A stretch of 64,000 bases of DNA, taken from assembly GCF_950295315.1 (NCBI RefSeq), contig NC_080162.1, positions 68,485,760 to 68,549,759 on the forward strand, written 5' to 3'. The translations under genes were made by a program, and so were the position numbers. Each line of letters begins with the position of its first letter. Positions within the stretch are counted from its first letter, which is position 1. A model generated the notes under the pieces. It had not been told where the DNA came from. It made no database searches and saw only the letters and a program-made list of their open reading frames with translations. Positions 55,690 to 64,000 of the stretch are shown in pieces. The stretch is from Erinaceus europaeus. Taxonomy: Eukaryota; Chordata; Mammalia; Eulipotyphla; Erinaceidae.

Positions 55690-56600
55690 ACAAAACTTAA
55701 TATGTATACTCTTCATAATTGCTGAAATCTCTTACTTGCAAAATAATAAATAAAAAGTAATCCAGGGAGAGAGAAACAAAACAAAAAAACTTTACCACTA
55801 TGACAACACACAGGATACATTTCATCATAAATCACTAATGCAATATGTCTCTGCAAGGTTTGTTTTGGTTTTGTTTTGTTTTCCGTAGTGTTTCCAATTA
55901 CTTAACAAGTCTGATTTGAATCTACAGCCATCAACTGACAGATCAAGAAATATGAGAGAAGAGAGGGAATATATTTAGTGGAAATCATTATATTTTATGA
56001 CAGAGCTCACTCACTCACTTCTGCAAGAGGCAGAAGAATCAAGAACAGACAGTGCTACAATGTGGCACTAATATAATAAAGATTAATTTGAGGCCAGGTA
56101 TCAGATGGTCAAAGGCTTCTTCTGATCTTCCCCTCCAAGAGGCAGATAAGAAATAAACCATTCAAATAGCTGGCATAGTAGCTTCTGAGTGTTTCTCTTG
56201 TCCAGTCAGGCTGTCATTCTTCTGGCATCACAGATGTGTGCCACCAGTCAGCTTTGTGTCACCACACTCCTCTATCTTTCATCACCTTCTACAGCATGAA
56301 TGATGGTGTTTTCCATTTTCACTTTCCTTATAAAATTTTTTTCTTGGTCTAATGTGTAGTATAACACTATTGTCACTAGTAATAATATGTTTGAAAAAAT
56401 ACATTTGGTTGCTTTTGGACACAATTTAAGGTAATAGATCATTAGACTGAATATCCCATGTAATAGCAGTATCTTCTAAGCTAGTTGGAAAATTGTTAGG
56501 AGTAGAAGGAAAAACAAAACTTGAATTGACTGGTGCCATGAATTAAGAAACATAATGTTGATGAGTAGGTCCCTCATATGTGACTAATCTGTGAAAATAT
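55690..56600. other. No gene recognised
   Basis: About 0.9 kb unassigned. Confidence 0.4.
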
Positions 56601-56604
56601 CAGG

Positions 56605-56775
56605 CTTTATTAAGGTGTTAAGTACTTTATATGTAACAGTGTTATATGACATTTAATCTTCATGACAACCTTGAAAAGTCAAATGATTTGTATCACTATT
56701 TTACAGATGTTTTGAAAAAAAACGTTTTGAGAAGCTAAGTAGTTTATCCTAGGTACAAATATTGTGTAGCTTCAC
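56605..56775 (+). mobile_element. MIR fragment
   Basis: 'TAAGTACTTTATATGTAACAG', 'CATTTAATCTTCATGACAACC', 'CACTATTTTACAGATG', 'GAGAAGCTAAGTAGTTTATCC' follow the MIR core in order and spacing. Confidence 0.75.
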
Positions 56776-56779
56776 TCAC

Positions 56780-57355
56780 AGAGGGCCCTAAAAAACAAAG
56801 CAAAGGGCAAAGCAAGGTGAATCCTCAGGACTATATAGTCTGTCATAGCAGATTTGAGGACTGAAAAGAGGAGGTTGGGACCTAAGTCTCCGTAGTGGGA
56901 CGAGATGATGGTTTTGTTGAGAGTGAATGGTGATAATATCTATCTTGAGGAAATGTGGGAACGTACTCTTGTGACATAAAAATCCTGATATAAGGATTGA
57001 AAAAAAAAATTAAAGAAAACCAAAAGGAAAAAAAATCTCCTGAATAAGAAGTAATGCTGAGCTTTAAATCTGTTTGATGTGACTCAGGAGATGGGAATAG
57101 GAAGACAAATGGGATAATTGGTGACACATGGTACCACTTTTCCATGACCAGACTGGAAGACCAAAGGAGTCTGTGTGAGGAATGTATCTCCTAAACCAAA
57201 GAGATTGTTCTGATCTCTTCCCTGACCCAATCAGATTTAGAAAAAGCTCTAACAAAAACACCCTACCGTCCTTGCCTTGATGGGTTTTGGTTTTAACAAT
57301 ATTTAAGACAAATCCAGACTCTTGTAAATGGAGAATGCAGTCACCACATTAGTTA
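56780..57355. other. No gene recognised
   Basis: Unassigned. Confidence 0.4.
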
Positions 57356-57362
57356 TGATAAT

Positions 57363-57555
57363 ACAGGGACCAGGTTAAACATTACAGTGAACAAGGACCC
57401 AGGTTCAAGGCCTGGTCCCTACCAGCAAAGGGAAAGCTTCACAAGTGGTAAAGCAGGCTGCAGGTGTCTCTGTCTCTCTCCTTCTCTGTCTTCTCCTCCC
57501 CTCTCAATTTCTATCTCTATCTGATAATAAATAAAATATTTTTTTTTAAAAAAAG
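57363..57555 (+). mobile_element. tRNA-derived SINE, short type A, head shortened
   Basis: 'GGACCCAGGTTCAAGGCCTGGTCC', 'GGGAAAGCTTCACAAGTGGTAAAGCAGGCTGCAGG', TCTC middle, 'CTGATAATAAATAAAAT' tail. Confidence 0.85.
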
Positions 57556-57559
57556 TATG

Positions 57560-58195
57560 ATGAGACACTGATCCTACATCCTACATTTTACCATGGAAGA
57601 AAGGATTTGCCATTTTTCCAGTAGAAAGTCAACTCCAATCCCAGTGGATAGTACCCTTGGCAGAGTGGGGTAGTTTTTACTACTGCTGCTTTATAATAAG
57701 AGTAAGGTCCTTGAGAGGTCCACAAGGTCTTATAGTAATTTTCCTGAGAGAAATGACCAGTGATGGTGGAGAGAGGTATATATTAGAAATCTTGACCCAT
57801 ATCCTTGGGGGAAAGCAAGTATTCCCTGACTAGGGCCCCAGATGATAAAGTATTGACAAAAAAGGTCATCATTAAGTGAGTCAGTCTAAACAGAAAATCT
57901 TAACACACTTTCTATGTTTTTTCTAAATATCTTAATTTGGTTATGAACTGATTTTACAGGAGTCTTATTTTAGTTTTCTTAAATCAAACATTCTGTTTTT
58001 AATTGAAAATGACAAAATTGATTTCTAAATTAAAACTTAATTACTAGAAAATTATTAATTTGTTTCTAAGCCTTACTTTTCTTTGATTAAATATAACATC
58101 ACTAATATACATATTATCTATCAGATTTGTACTTTGTCTCAATTTTTTATGTAGAATAGGAATGTTCCTATGGATTTATTACAGAAATGTGGACT
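57560..58195. other. No gene recognised
   Basis: Unassigned, very AT-rich from 57900. Confidence 0.4.
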
Positions 58196-58208
58196 AATAA
58201 ATAAATTC

Positions 58209-58713
58209 GTTCTGGAGGCGGGGCTACGAGCAGCAGATGTGTTTCTCTCCTCTCCTCTCCTCTCCTCACCCAGATCAACTAGAAATACCAAAGGAGACCA
58301 CCTGGGACCAAAAAAAGACAGGACTAGAACGACTTCAGAAACCCACTAGGTACCAGATGCTAGCATGATGCCGACTAGACATCCCTGTACAGACAATCCC
58401 ACCAATGTGTCCTGGAGCTCTGCTTCCCCAGAGCCCTTCCCCACTAGGGAAAGAGAAAGACAAGCTGGGAGTATGGATTGACCTGTAAATGCCCATGTTT
58501 AGCAGGGAAGCCATTATAGAAGCCAGACCTTCCACCTTCTGTATCTCACAATGACCTTGGGTCCATACTCCCAGAGGGATAAAGAATAGGAAAGCTGTTA
58601 GGGGAGGGAATGGGATACAGAGTTCTGGTGGTGGGAATTGTGTGGAGTTGTACTCCTCTTATCCTATGGTTTAGTCAATGTTTCCTTTTTATAAATAAAA
58701 AATTAAATTAAAA
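58209..58713 (+). mobile_element. Composite ORF-less L1 element: GC-rich head joined to L1 3' UTR
   Basis: Exact 13-bp target duplication AATAAATAAATTC (58196-58208, 58714-58726), so the 505 bp moved as one unit. The head (58209-58342) starts 'GTTCTGGAGGCGGGGCTACGAGCAG', has five TCTCC repeats, and ends 'GACTTCAGAAAC'. From 58343 the sequence is L1 3' UTR ('CCACTAGGTACCAGATGCTAG'), starting at the base that follows the acceptor-like CTCTTTTCAG in full copies. No ORF1 or ORF2. The head shares 'CTTCAGAAAC(T/C)CACTA' with the element at 33408. Confidence 0.8.
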
Positions 58714-58729
58714 AATAAATAAATTCATC

Positions 58730-58950
58730 CAGAATGTTAACAATGGTGGAACATTTTGATTACTTAGTAGTAAACTTTGGCAACCTAAAACAGCATATGC
58801 AATCTATATAATTGTACTGTTTTCACCTTAACATTGTAAACATAAGATGGTTTATAGCACTTTGAAAAAGAATAAAGTAAAAATATTGAAGTATCATATT
58901 TTTTATAAATTCCAAAGTATGTACTCTTATTTTTGGCTGAACTTTGAATT
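58730..58950. other. No gene recognised
   Basis: Unassigned. Confidence 0.4.
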
Positions 58951-58965
58951 ATATGTAGATTACTT

Positions 58966-59224
58966 TTTTTAACTTTTTAAAAATATTTATTTATTTCCTT
59001 TTGTTGCCCTTGTTTTACTGTTGTTATTGATATCGGTGTTCTTGGATAGGACAAAGAGAAATGGAGAGAGGAGGGGAAGAGAAAGACACCTGCAGACCTG
59101 CTTCATCTCCTGTGAAGCGACCCTCCCTGCAGGTGAGGAGCTGGGGGCTCGAACCAGGATCCTTACGTCAGTCCTTGCGCTTTGCACCGTGTGCACTTAA
59201 CCAGCTGCGCTACTGCCGACTCCC
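58966..59224 (-). mobile_element. Long type A SINE, antisense, inserted in the tail of a type B SINE
   Basis: 'ATTTATTTATTTCCTTTTGTTGCCC', 'TTGGATAGGACAAAGAGAAATGGAGAGAGG', 'GGGGGCTCGAACCAGGATCC', ends 'GCTGCGCTACTGCCGACTCCC'. It lies inside the poly(T) of the next element. Confidence 0.95.
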
Positions 59225-59355
59225 TACGCTTTTTTTTAATCAGAGCACTGCTCAGCTCTGGCTTATGGTAGTACCAGGGATTGAACCTGGGACTCTGGAG
59301 CCTCAGGCATGAGAATATCTTTGTGTAACCATTATGCTATCTACCCCTGCCCCAC
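59225..59355 (-). mobile_element. tRNA-derived SINE, type B, antisense
   Basis: 'CAGAGCACTGCTCAGCTCTGGCTTATGGTAGTACCAGGGATTGAACC' and 'CCTCAGGCATGAGAATATC'. The repeat ATGTAGATTA at 58953-58962 and 59356-59365 brackets this copy plus the SINE inserted in its tail. Confidence 0.9.
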
Positions 59356-59369
59356 ATGTAGATTATTTA

Positions 59370-59980
59370 AGGCACACTTTTAATCATAACTGATTTTGTA
59401 ATGTCTTTAAGATACTTTTCTTTACTAGGTGCTGAAGAACTCTCAGTAGGCTGAAAATTTTTCTTGCAATTAACTGAAGGCCAACATTATTTGAACTTTC
59501 TATTAACAAATCCATCTTCCAGAGTTAAAAATAGATACTTGTTTGCAACACTTTCTAATGTGTTAGTTTCTTTATGCAGTCATTCCCATTTAATGGTGAG
59601 GTCACTAATTTAGGAGGAAATATTCTAAATATAATACTATATTGTATTGGCAAGTGTATTTCAAGTCAAGAGGTTGAAGGATTTTGCACACAAATTTTAA
59701 TAAATACTTGTCAGCAAAGAGACAAGTAAGTACACACAGAACTAGTTTTCAAATAATGGAAAGCCAAGAATTTCAGGTTAGAATCTTGTGTGGCCTGTCT
59801 ACCAAATTTATTCTGACTTGTATGGAAATAAAAACAGGTTAGTGGAAAATTGACTTGTTTTTACACTTACTACTACTACTTTATTACTAGTTTATCTGTA
59901 ACCTTCAGAAAAAATCTGTTAAATTTCCACAGCCACTATTTCCTCAGTTACAGAAAGAAAATTAACTAAGATAAAAAAAA
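59370..59980. other. No gene recognised
   Basis: Unassigned AT-rich DNA. Confidence 0.4.
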
Positions 59981-59987
59981 AAAAAAG

Positions 59988-60185
59988 GAGCTCAAGGACC
60001 AGTGTAAGGATCCTGGTTTGAGCCCCCAGCTCCTCACCTGCGGGGGAGTCACTTCACAAGCAGTAAAGCAGGTCTGCAGGTGTCTATCTTTCTCTCCCAC
60101 TCTGTCTTGCCTTTCTCTCTCCACTTCTCTCTGTCCTATCCAACAACGAAGACAACAATAAAACAATGGCCAAAAAAAAAAGAAT
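59988..60185 (+). mobile_element. Long type A SINE, 5' truncated
   Basis: Starts at 'GAGCTCAAGGACCAGTGTAAGGATCC' without the A-box end; 'CTCCTCACCTGCGGGGGAGTC', TCTC middle, 'CTGTCCTATCCAACAACG', A-rich tail. Confidence 0.9.
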
Positions 60186-60414
60186 AAATAAAGAAATAAA
60201 TTAGTAAGACTAAATGTGTTTTATATACTAGGATTCAATCAACTTACATACCAACTTACTACCTACTTACCTCCTTTGTTCCTTTTCTACATGTGTACTG
60301 AAAAGGGACTCAGCCCTTGATACTGAGAAGCTGGTCTGTCGCACATTACCACACATTCTCCTGACAAACACAATACTTTTTTTTTTCACGTTTTATTTTT
60401 TTTTACAATTACTT

Positions 60415-60673
60415 TTATTTATTGCCTCCAAGGTTATCACCTGCATTACAAATCCACTGCTGCTGTGGCCATTTTTTTTTCAATTTTATGGATAGCACAG
60501 AGAGAAACTGAGAGAGGAGGGGAAGACAGTGAGAGAGATAGACACCTACAGACCTGCTTCACTGCTTGTGAAGAGACCCCCTGCAGGTGGGGAGACAGAG
60601 GCTGGGATCCTTGAGCAGGTCCTTACACTTCCTAGTATGTGTGCTTAACCCAATGCACCACTGCCCAGCCCCC
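60415..60673 (-). mobile_element. Long type A SINE with 3' module, antisense
   Basis: 'ATTGCCTCCAAGGTTATCACCTGCATTACAAATCCACTGCTGC' is the complement of the 3' module; then AG-rich middle, core complement, 'CACCACTGCCCAGCCCC'. Confidence 0.9.
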
Positions 60674-60675
60674 TA

Positions 60676-60772
60676 TATTTTATTTATTTATTATTAATAG
60701 TATGTTATAAGATTGTGAGATTATAATATGTAGTTACATGCCACACCCACCACCAAAGTTCTGTATCTCCAT
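60676..60772 (-). mobile_element. Old L1 3' end, antisense
   Basis: 'TTTATTATTAATAGTATGTTATAAG' and 'CATGCCACACCCACCACCAAAGTTCTG' are the complement of the older tail class. Confidence 0.7.
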
Positions 60773-60846
60773 GAACACAGTACTTATCTCCTCTCTTTTT
60801 TTCCTTTTTCCTAAGGAATAAAATATCATCTAAAAAGTGATTTTAG

Positions 60847-61068
60847 AAAGGGCAGGCAGTAACGCACCTTGTTAAGTGCACACATTAATGTGCACAACAA
60901 CCTGGGTTCAAGCCCCTGGTCCCGAACTGCAGGAGAAAAGCTTCAGGAATGGTGAATGGTGAAGCAGGGCTGCAGGCGTCTATCTCTTTCCCTATCTCCT
61001 TTTCCCTATCTCTGTTTCTACCCAATAAATAAAAACAAAAAATAATTTTAAAAAGAAAATTATATTTT
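60847..61068 (+). mobile_element. tRNA-derived SINE, short type A, with 16-bp target duplication
   Basis: Exact duplication TAAAAAGTGATTTTAG (60831-60846, 61069-61084). 'GCAGGCAGTAACGCACCTTG' head, B box 'GGGTTCAAGCCCC', a small duplication 'GGTGAATGGTGAA', A-rich tail. Confidence 0.95.
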
Positions 61069-61089
61069 TAAAAAGTGATTTTAGTTCTT

Positions 61090-62215
61090 ACTTTGAGACT
61101 ATTTTTTTGTACCTTTATTGATGAAATCCCCCATTTTTTGTCATAATTTTCTAATGATTATCTAATAATGAGGTTGGCTTAGAACAGCTTTTCAACTCCT
61201 ACAGCATGAGCATTTTGGGATGGTTTAGTGCAAATGAAAATAATGTAGAATTTACATAACTAAGGTGAAAATTTCTATCTTGTGACTTTAGACAAGTGCT
61301 TTATCCCTTTAGCATGTCTTGCCACAGAACTGAGATTAGAGAAATGGATAACAATGTTTAGATAAGAGATAATCAGATGGATCCTCAAATGCTTGAAAGT
61401 GATAAAGATGTAGTAATAGCTGCCACATCTGCCTTTATCACTACTGCTGAGGCTTTCTGTTGTTATTTTTGTCCTTTTCATGTCCTGTCTTCAGAAGTAG
61501 ATATTTACTTTCCAGACAGATGGGGCAATTACTCAATGTTTAGTACAGCATCATAATATAGTTGTTGCTAAGTAAATATTACTGACGGATTATCATTCTT
61601 GTTTATCTAAGTTCTCTGATGTTTTCTGAATATGAAAAAGTGAAGTTAGGAGTACTTGAATCAAAGGATTTAGTTGAGTTATTTCATTAGCTAATAAGAG
61701 GGCAACATAATCTCAAATTCTATGCAAATCTGTTTTTTTTCATTTCAAGCATGTTGTTTTATTAGTGAATAAACAGAAGTTACCATTAGATAGTAAGAGT
61801 TTATAAATGTGTTAGATACTATACTAAACCTTATCTTGTTTAGACTTCACAGAGTTCACATAACTCCTATGAGGTATCATTATTCTCATTCTACATCTTG
61901 AAAATATTATTTAGCCAGATTAGTTAGTGCATCTTAAATACTGAAACTGTACAGTAATGAACCTATGTGCTTAGTTCTCAAATACCATCACATCTATTTT
62001 TGTCCTGAAATGATCTCTTGTAATGATTATACCACCTCCATGAGCAAAGAGAATGGACAATTATATCAAATGCGCAATAGTTGATATTTGAGTATTATTA
62101 AAGATCCTATCATTCAGAATTATGAGCCCTGGATTTTAGTTAGCATACTTTCACTGATTATATGATATTAAGCTTCTTGCAGCCATTTTCATAGGCAAAA
62201 TGAGCTTTTGTTATA
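61090..62215. other. No gene recognised; possible MIR
   Basis: Unassigned. A MIR-like order appears at about 61795-61925 ('GTGTTAGATACTATACTAAACC', 'CATAACTCCTATGAGGTATCATTATTCTCATTCTAC') but is too diverged for certainty. Confidence 0.4.
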
Positions 62216-62225
62216 ACTATTCCCA

Positions 62226-62610
62226 TTATAGGTTGAATGTTTGTGTTCCTCCAAAATTTATATGTTGAATCCCTAATCCCCAGTGTAGATATGGGTTATC
62301 TATGTAATTAACTAACATTTACAAGAGGCCCTGAGGGTAAAAACCTGATCTGGTAAGATTAATGTCATTATAAGAGACATATGTGAGGATTTGCTCTCTC
62401 TCCCTCTCTCCACTCCCCCCCCCTCTCTCCCTCTCTCTCCTCTCTGTCTCTAATTGTCTTAGTCATTCCTGCAGTTATATGAAGACACAATGAGAATGTG
62501 GCCACATGCAAGCTCATAGTGCTCTCATCATAAATCATATATGCTGGCACCCCGACCTTGGACTTGCATTTTAACTGCCATGTACCACTGTGTGAAGTCA
62601 TTGTAGTCTT
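62226..62610 (+). mobile_element. MaLR LTR, MLT1/MST-like
   Basis: 'TATAGGTTGAATGTTTGTGTTCCTCCAAAATTTATATGTTGAATCCCTAATCCCCAG' follows the MaLR LTR start, with 'ATTATAAGAGACATATGTGAGG', 'GAAGACACAATGAGAATGTGGCC' and 'CCCGACCTTGGACTTGCA' in the expected order. A TC/CCT-rich expansion (62393-62455) sits inside. Confidence 0.85.
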
Positions 62611-62634
62611 CACTTTTCCTACTCCTGAATTTCT

Positions 62635-63100
62635 TTAGCTTCTAAGGGACCAGCAGAATTTATTGATTATCAATATTTTAGCCTCAGAATTACAATTACT
62701 TTTCTGCCAATGAATATTCAACATAATACCTATATAATTTTGGACACATTGTTTACTTACACATACCCACAGATATTGAATTTCTTTATATATAAATAGG
62801 GCTGTTGTGGGAAAATCAATAAGATCATATCTGTAGGGACCATGCTTAGCCATGTGCAGTCCAGGGTTCACTCTCAGCATCTCATGGGACTGAGGAAATC
62901 TCTAGAAGCTGAGGTGTCTCTCCCCTTATATCTCTATATCTGAATGAAAACTTGACTGGGACCTGTTAAGTAAAGCATGTAGAATGTCTGACTCCAAGGG
63001 AAAGATAGAAAGTCATGTCTGTAAGTCTTCACATAGTATTGTAATTGGCCTTATCTTACAATTGCATTGTAAGTTGTCTCATAAAACTCTAAGTCTGCTT
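62635..63100. other. No gene recognised
   Basis: Unassigned; a diverged SINE remnant may lie at 62830-62945. Confidence 0.4.
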
Positions 63101-63116
63101 TTAAAATTATGCTTCC

Positions 63117-63597
63117 CAGGATTACACTAGAGTTTGCAGTGAGTACCTCCCTAACACTTCCTCTCCACTATTCCAAGCTTGGGATCCATGATTGCTCAAC
63201 AAATTGTTTGGCTTTGTATGTTAACTCTCTTTTCAATCACCAGGTTCCAGATGCCACCAGGATGCTGGCTAGGCTTCCCTGGATTGAAGACCCCACCAAT
63301 GTGTCCTGGAGCTCAGCTTCCCCAGAGACACACCTTACTAGGGAAAGAGAGAGGCAGACTGGGAGTATGGACCGACCAGTCAACGCCCATGTTCAGCGGG
63401 GAAGCAATTACAGAAGCCAGACCCTCTACCTTCTGCAACCCTCAACGACCCTGGGTCCATGCTCCCAGAGGGCTAGAGAATGGGAAGGCTATCATGGGAG
63501 GGGGTGGGTTATGGGGATTGGGTGGTGGGAATTGTGTGGAGTTGTACCCCTCCTACCTTATGCTTTTGTTCACTAATCCTTTCTTAAATAAAAAATT

Positions 63598-63634
<37 letters not shown>

Positions 63635-63647
63635 AAATAAATAAAAT
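63117..63647 (+). mobile_element. Young L1 3' UTR insertion, short form, with target duplication
   Basis: Exact 14-bp duplication AAAATTATGCTTCC (63103-63116, 63648-63661). 5'-truncated at 'AGGATTACACTAGAGTTTGC'. Nearly identical to 28759-29254 across the whole length. Ends in an expanded (AAAT)n tail (63600-63650). The apparent 143- and 155-codon ORFs are this UTR. Confidence 0.95.
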
Positions 63648-63677
63648 AAAATTATGCTTCCAAGTGCTCATGTATGC

Positions 63678-63855
63678 TATTTTTTTAAATTTATTTTTAA
63701 TGGAAAGATACAGAGAAGAGAGAAAGAGAGTGAGAGAGACACCAGAGAACTGCTCAACTCTGATTTACGGTGGTGCTGGAGATTGAATCTGGGGCCTCAG
63801 AGCCTCAGGCATGAAAGTCTTTTGCATAACCATTATGCCATATTCTCAGATATGC
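63678..63855 (-). mobile_element. tRNA-derived SINE, type B, antisense
   Basis: AG-rich middle, 'GAACTGCTCAACTCTGATTTACGGTGGTGCTGGAGATTGAATC', 'CCTCAGAGCCTCAGGCATGAAAGTC', 'ATAACCATTATGCCAT'. Confidence 0.9.
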
Positions 63856-63934
63856 ATGATTTTTTTTAAAGTTGAATGATTTTACCTTGATCTTTCGCTC
63901 TCTGACCACTGGCTAGGGAGGGCACTTTCTTCAC

Positions 63935-64000
63935 GTTTCGGAGCTACTCTTTGCCCTAATCCAGGTTTCTAGTTCTATTCCCATCTCTGGCACCATTTTC
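63935..64000 (+). mobile_element. L1 3' UTR fragment running off the window
   Basis: 'GGAGCTACTCTTTGCCCTAATCCAGGTTTCTAGTTCTATTCCC' matches the long-form-only block at 53216-53265. The remainder lies beyond the window edge. Confidence 0.65.

Overview
This window is mammalian nuclear DNA, AT-rich and full of retrotransposons. I found no host protein-coding exon, rRNA gene, functional tRNA gene or CRISPR array. The most likely source is a hedgehog (Erinaceus or a close relative). The dominant SINE has a tRNA-like head, a GGTTCGAGCCC-type B box, a 'CCCACCTGCAGGGG' core, a TCTCTC-rich middle and an AATAAA-rich tail, which I recognise from erinaceid sequence; this was not checked by a search. Older mammal-wide repeats (MIR, L2, MLT1-type MaLR LTRs) are also present. 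Every open reading frame above about 60 codons that I could interpret lies in a LINE-1 piece, a SINE read through, or a simple repeat. The window is probably intergenic or deep intronic.

Layout: 0-13 kb has old antisense L1 (1.2-2.3 kb), an L1 inserted in an older L1 (2.5-6 kb), long SINEs (6.3-7 kb), a solo ERVK/IAP-like LTR with a 6-bp target-site duplication (8003-8340), a probable class I LTR (from 8514), an AT microsatellite and a 20-bp perfect hairpin with template-switch hallmarks (10.7 kb). 13.36-19.16 kb is one L1 insertion with 5' UTR, broken ORF1, broken ORF2 (endonuclease and reverse transcriptase motifs readable), 3' UTR and matching target-site duplications, but with about 2.4 kb deleted internally. 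19-27 kb is SINEs, L1 scraps and unrecognised DNA. 28.0-34.5 kb is a pile-up of L1 3' UTR copies and a second ERVK-like solo LTR inside an ORF-less L1 derivative. 35-48.8 kb is SINE-rich unrecognised DNA with a MaLR LTR, L2, MIR and a long CTT microsatellite. 48.8-53.9 kb is a 5'-truncated L1 with a younger L1 inserted in its ORF2 3' end. 54-64 kb is SINEs, MIR, a composite ORF-less L1 (58.2 kb), a MaLR LTR (62.2 kb) and a young L1 3' end (63.1 kb).

The biology here is the L1/SINE retrotransposition system and its by-products. The L1s have a very long 3' UTR (about 2.1 kb) in two length classes, a long form and a form lacking about 770 bp. At least one 3' UTR sub-lineage looks recently active. 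Two elements join an L1 5'UTR-like head to the L1 3' UTR at or near a splice-acceptor-like site and lack all coding sequence. The longer tRNA-type SINE carries a 3' module closed by an inverted repeat. Boundaries are exact where target-site duplications are quoted and otherwise approximate (about 5-20 bp).
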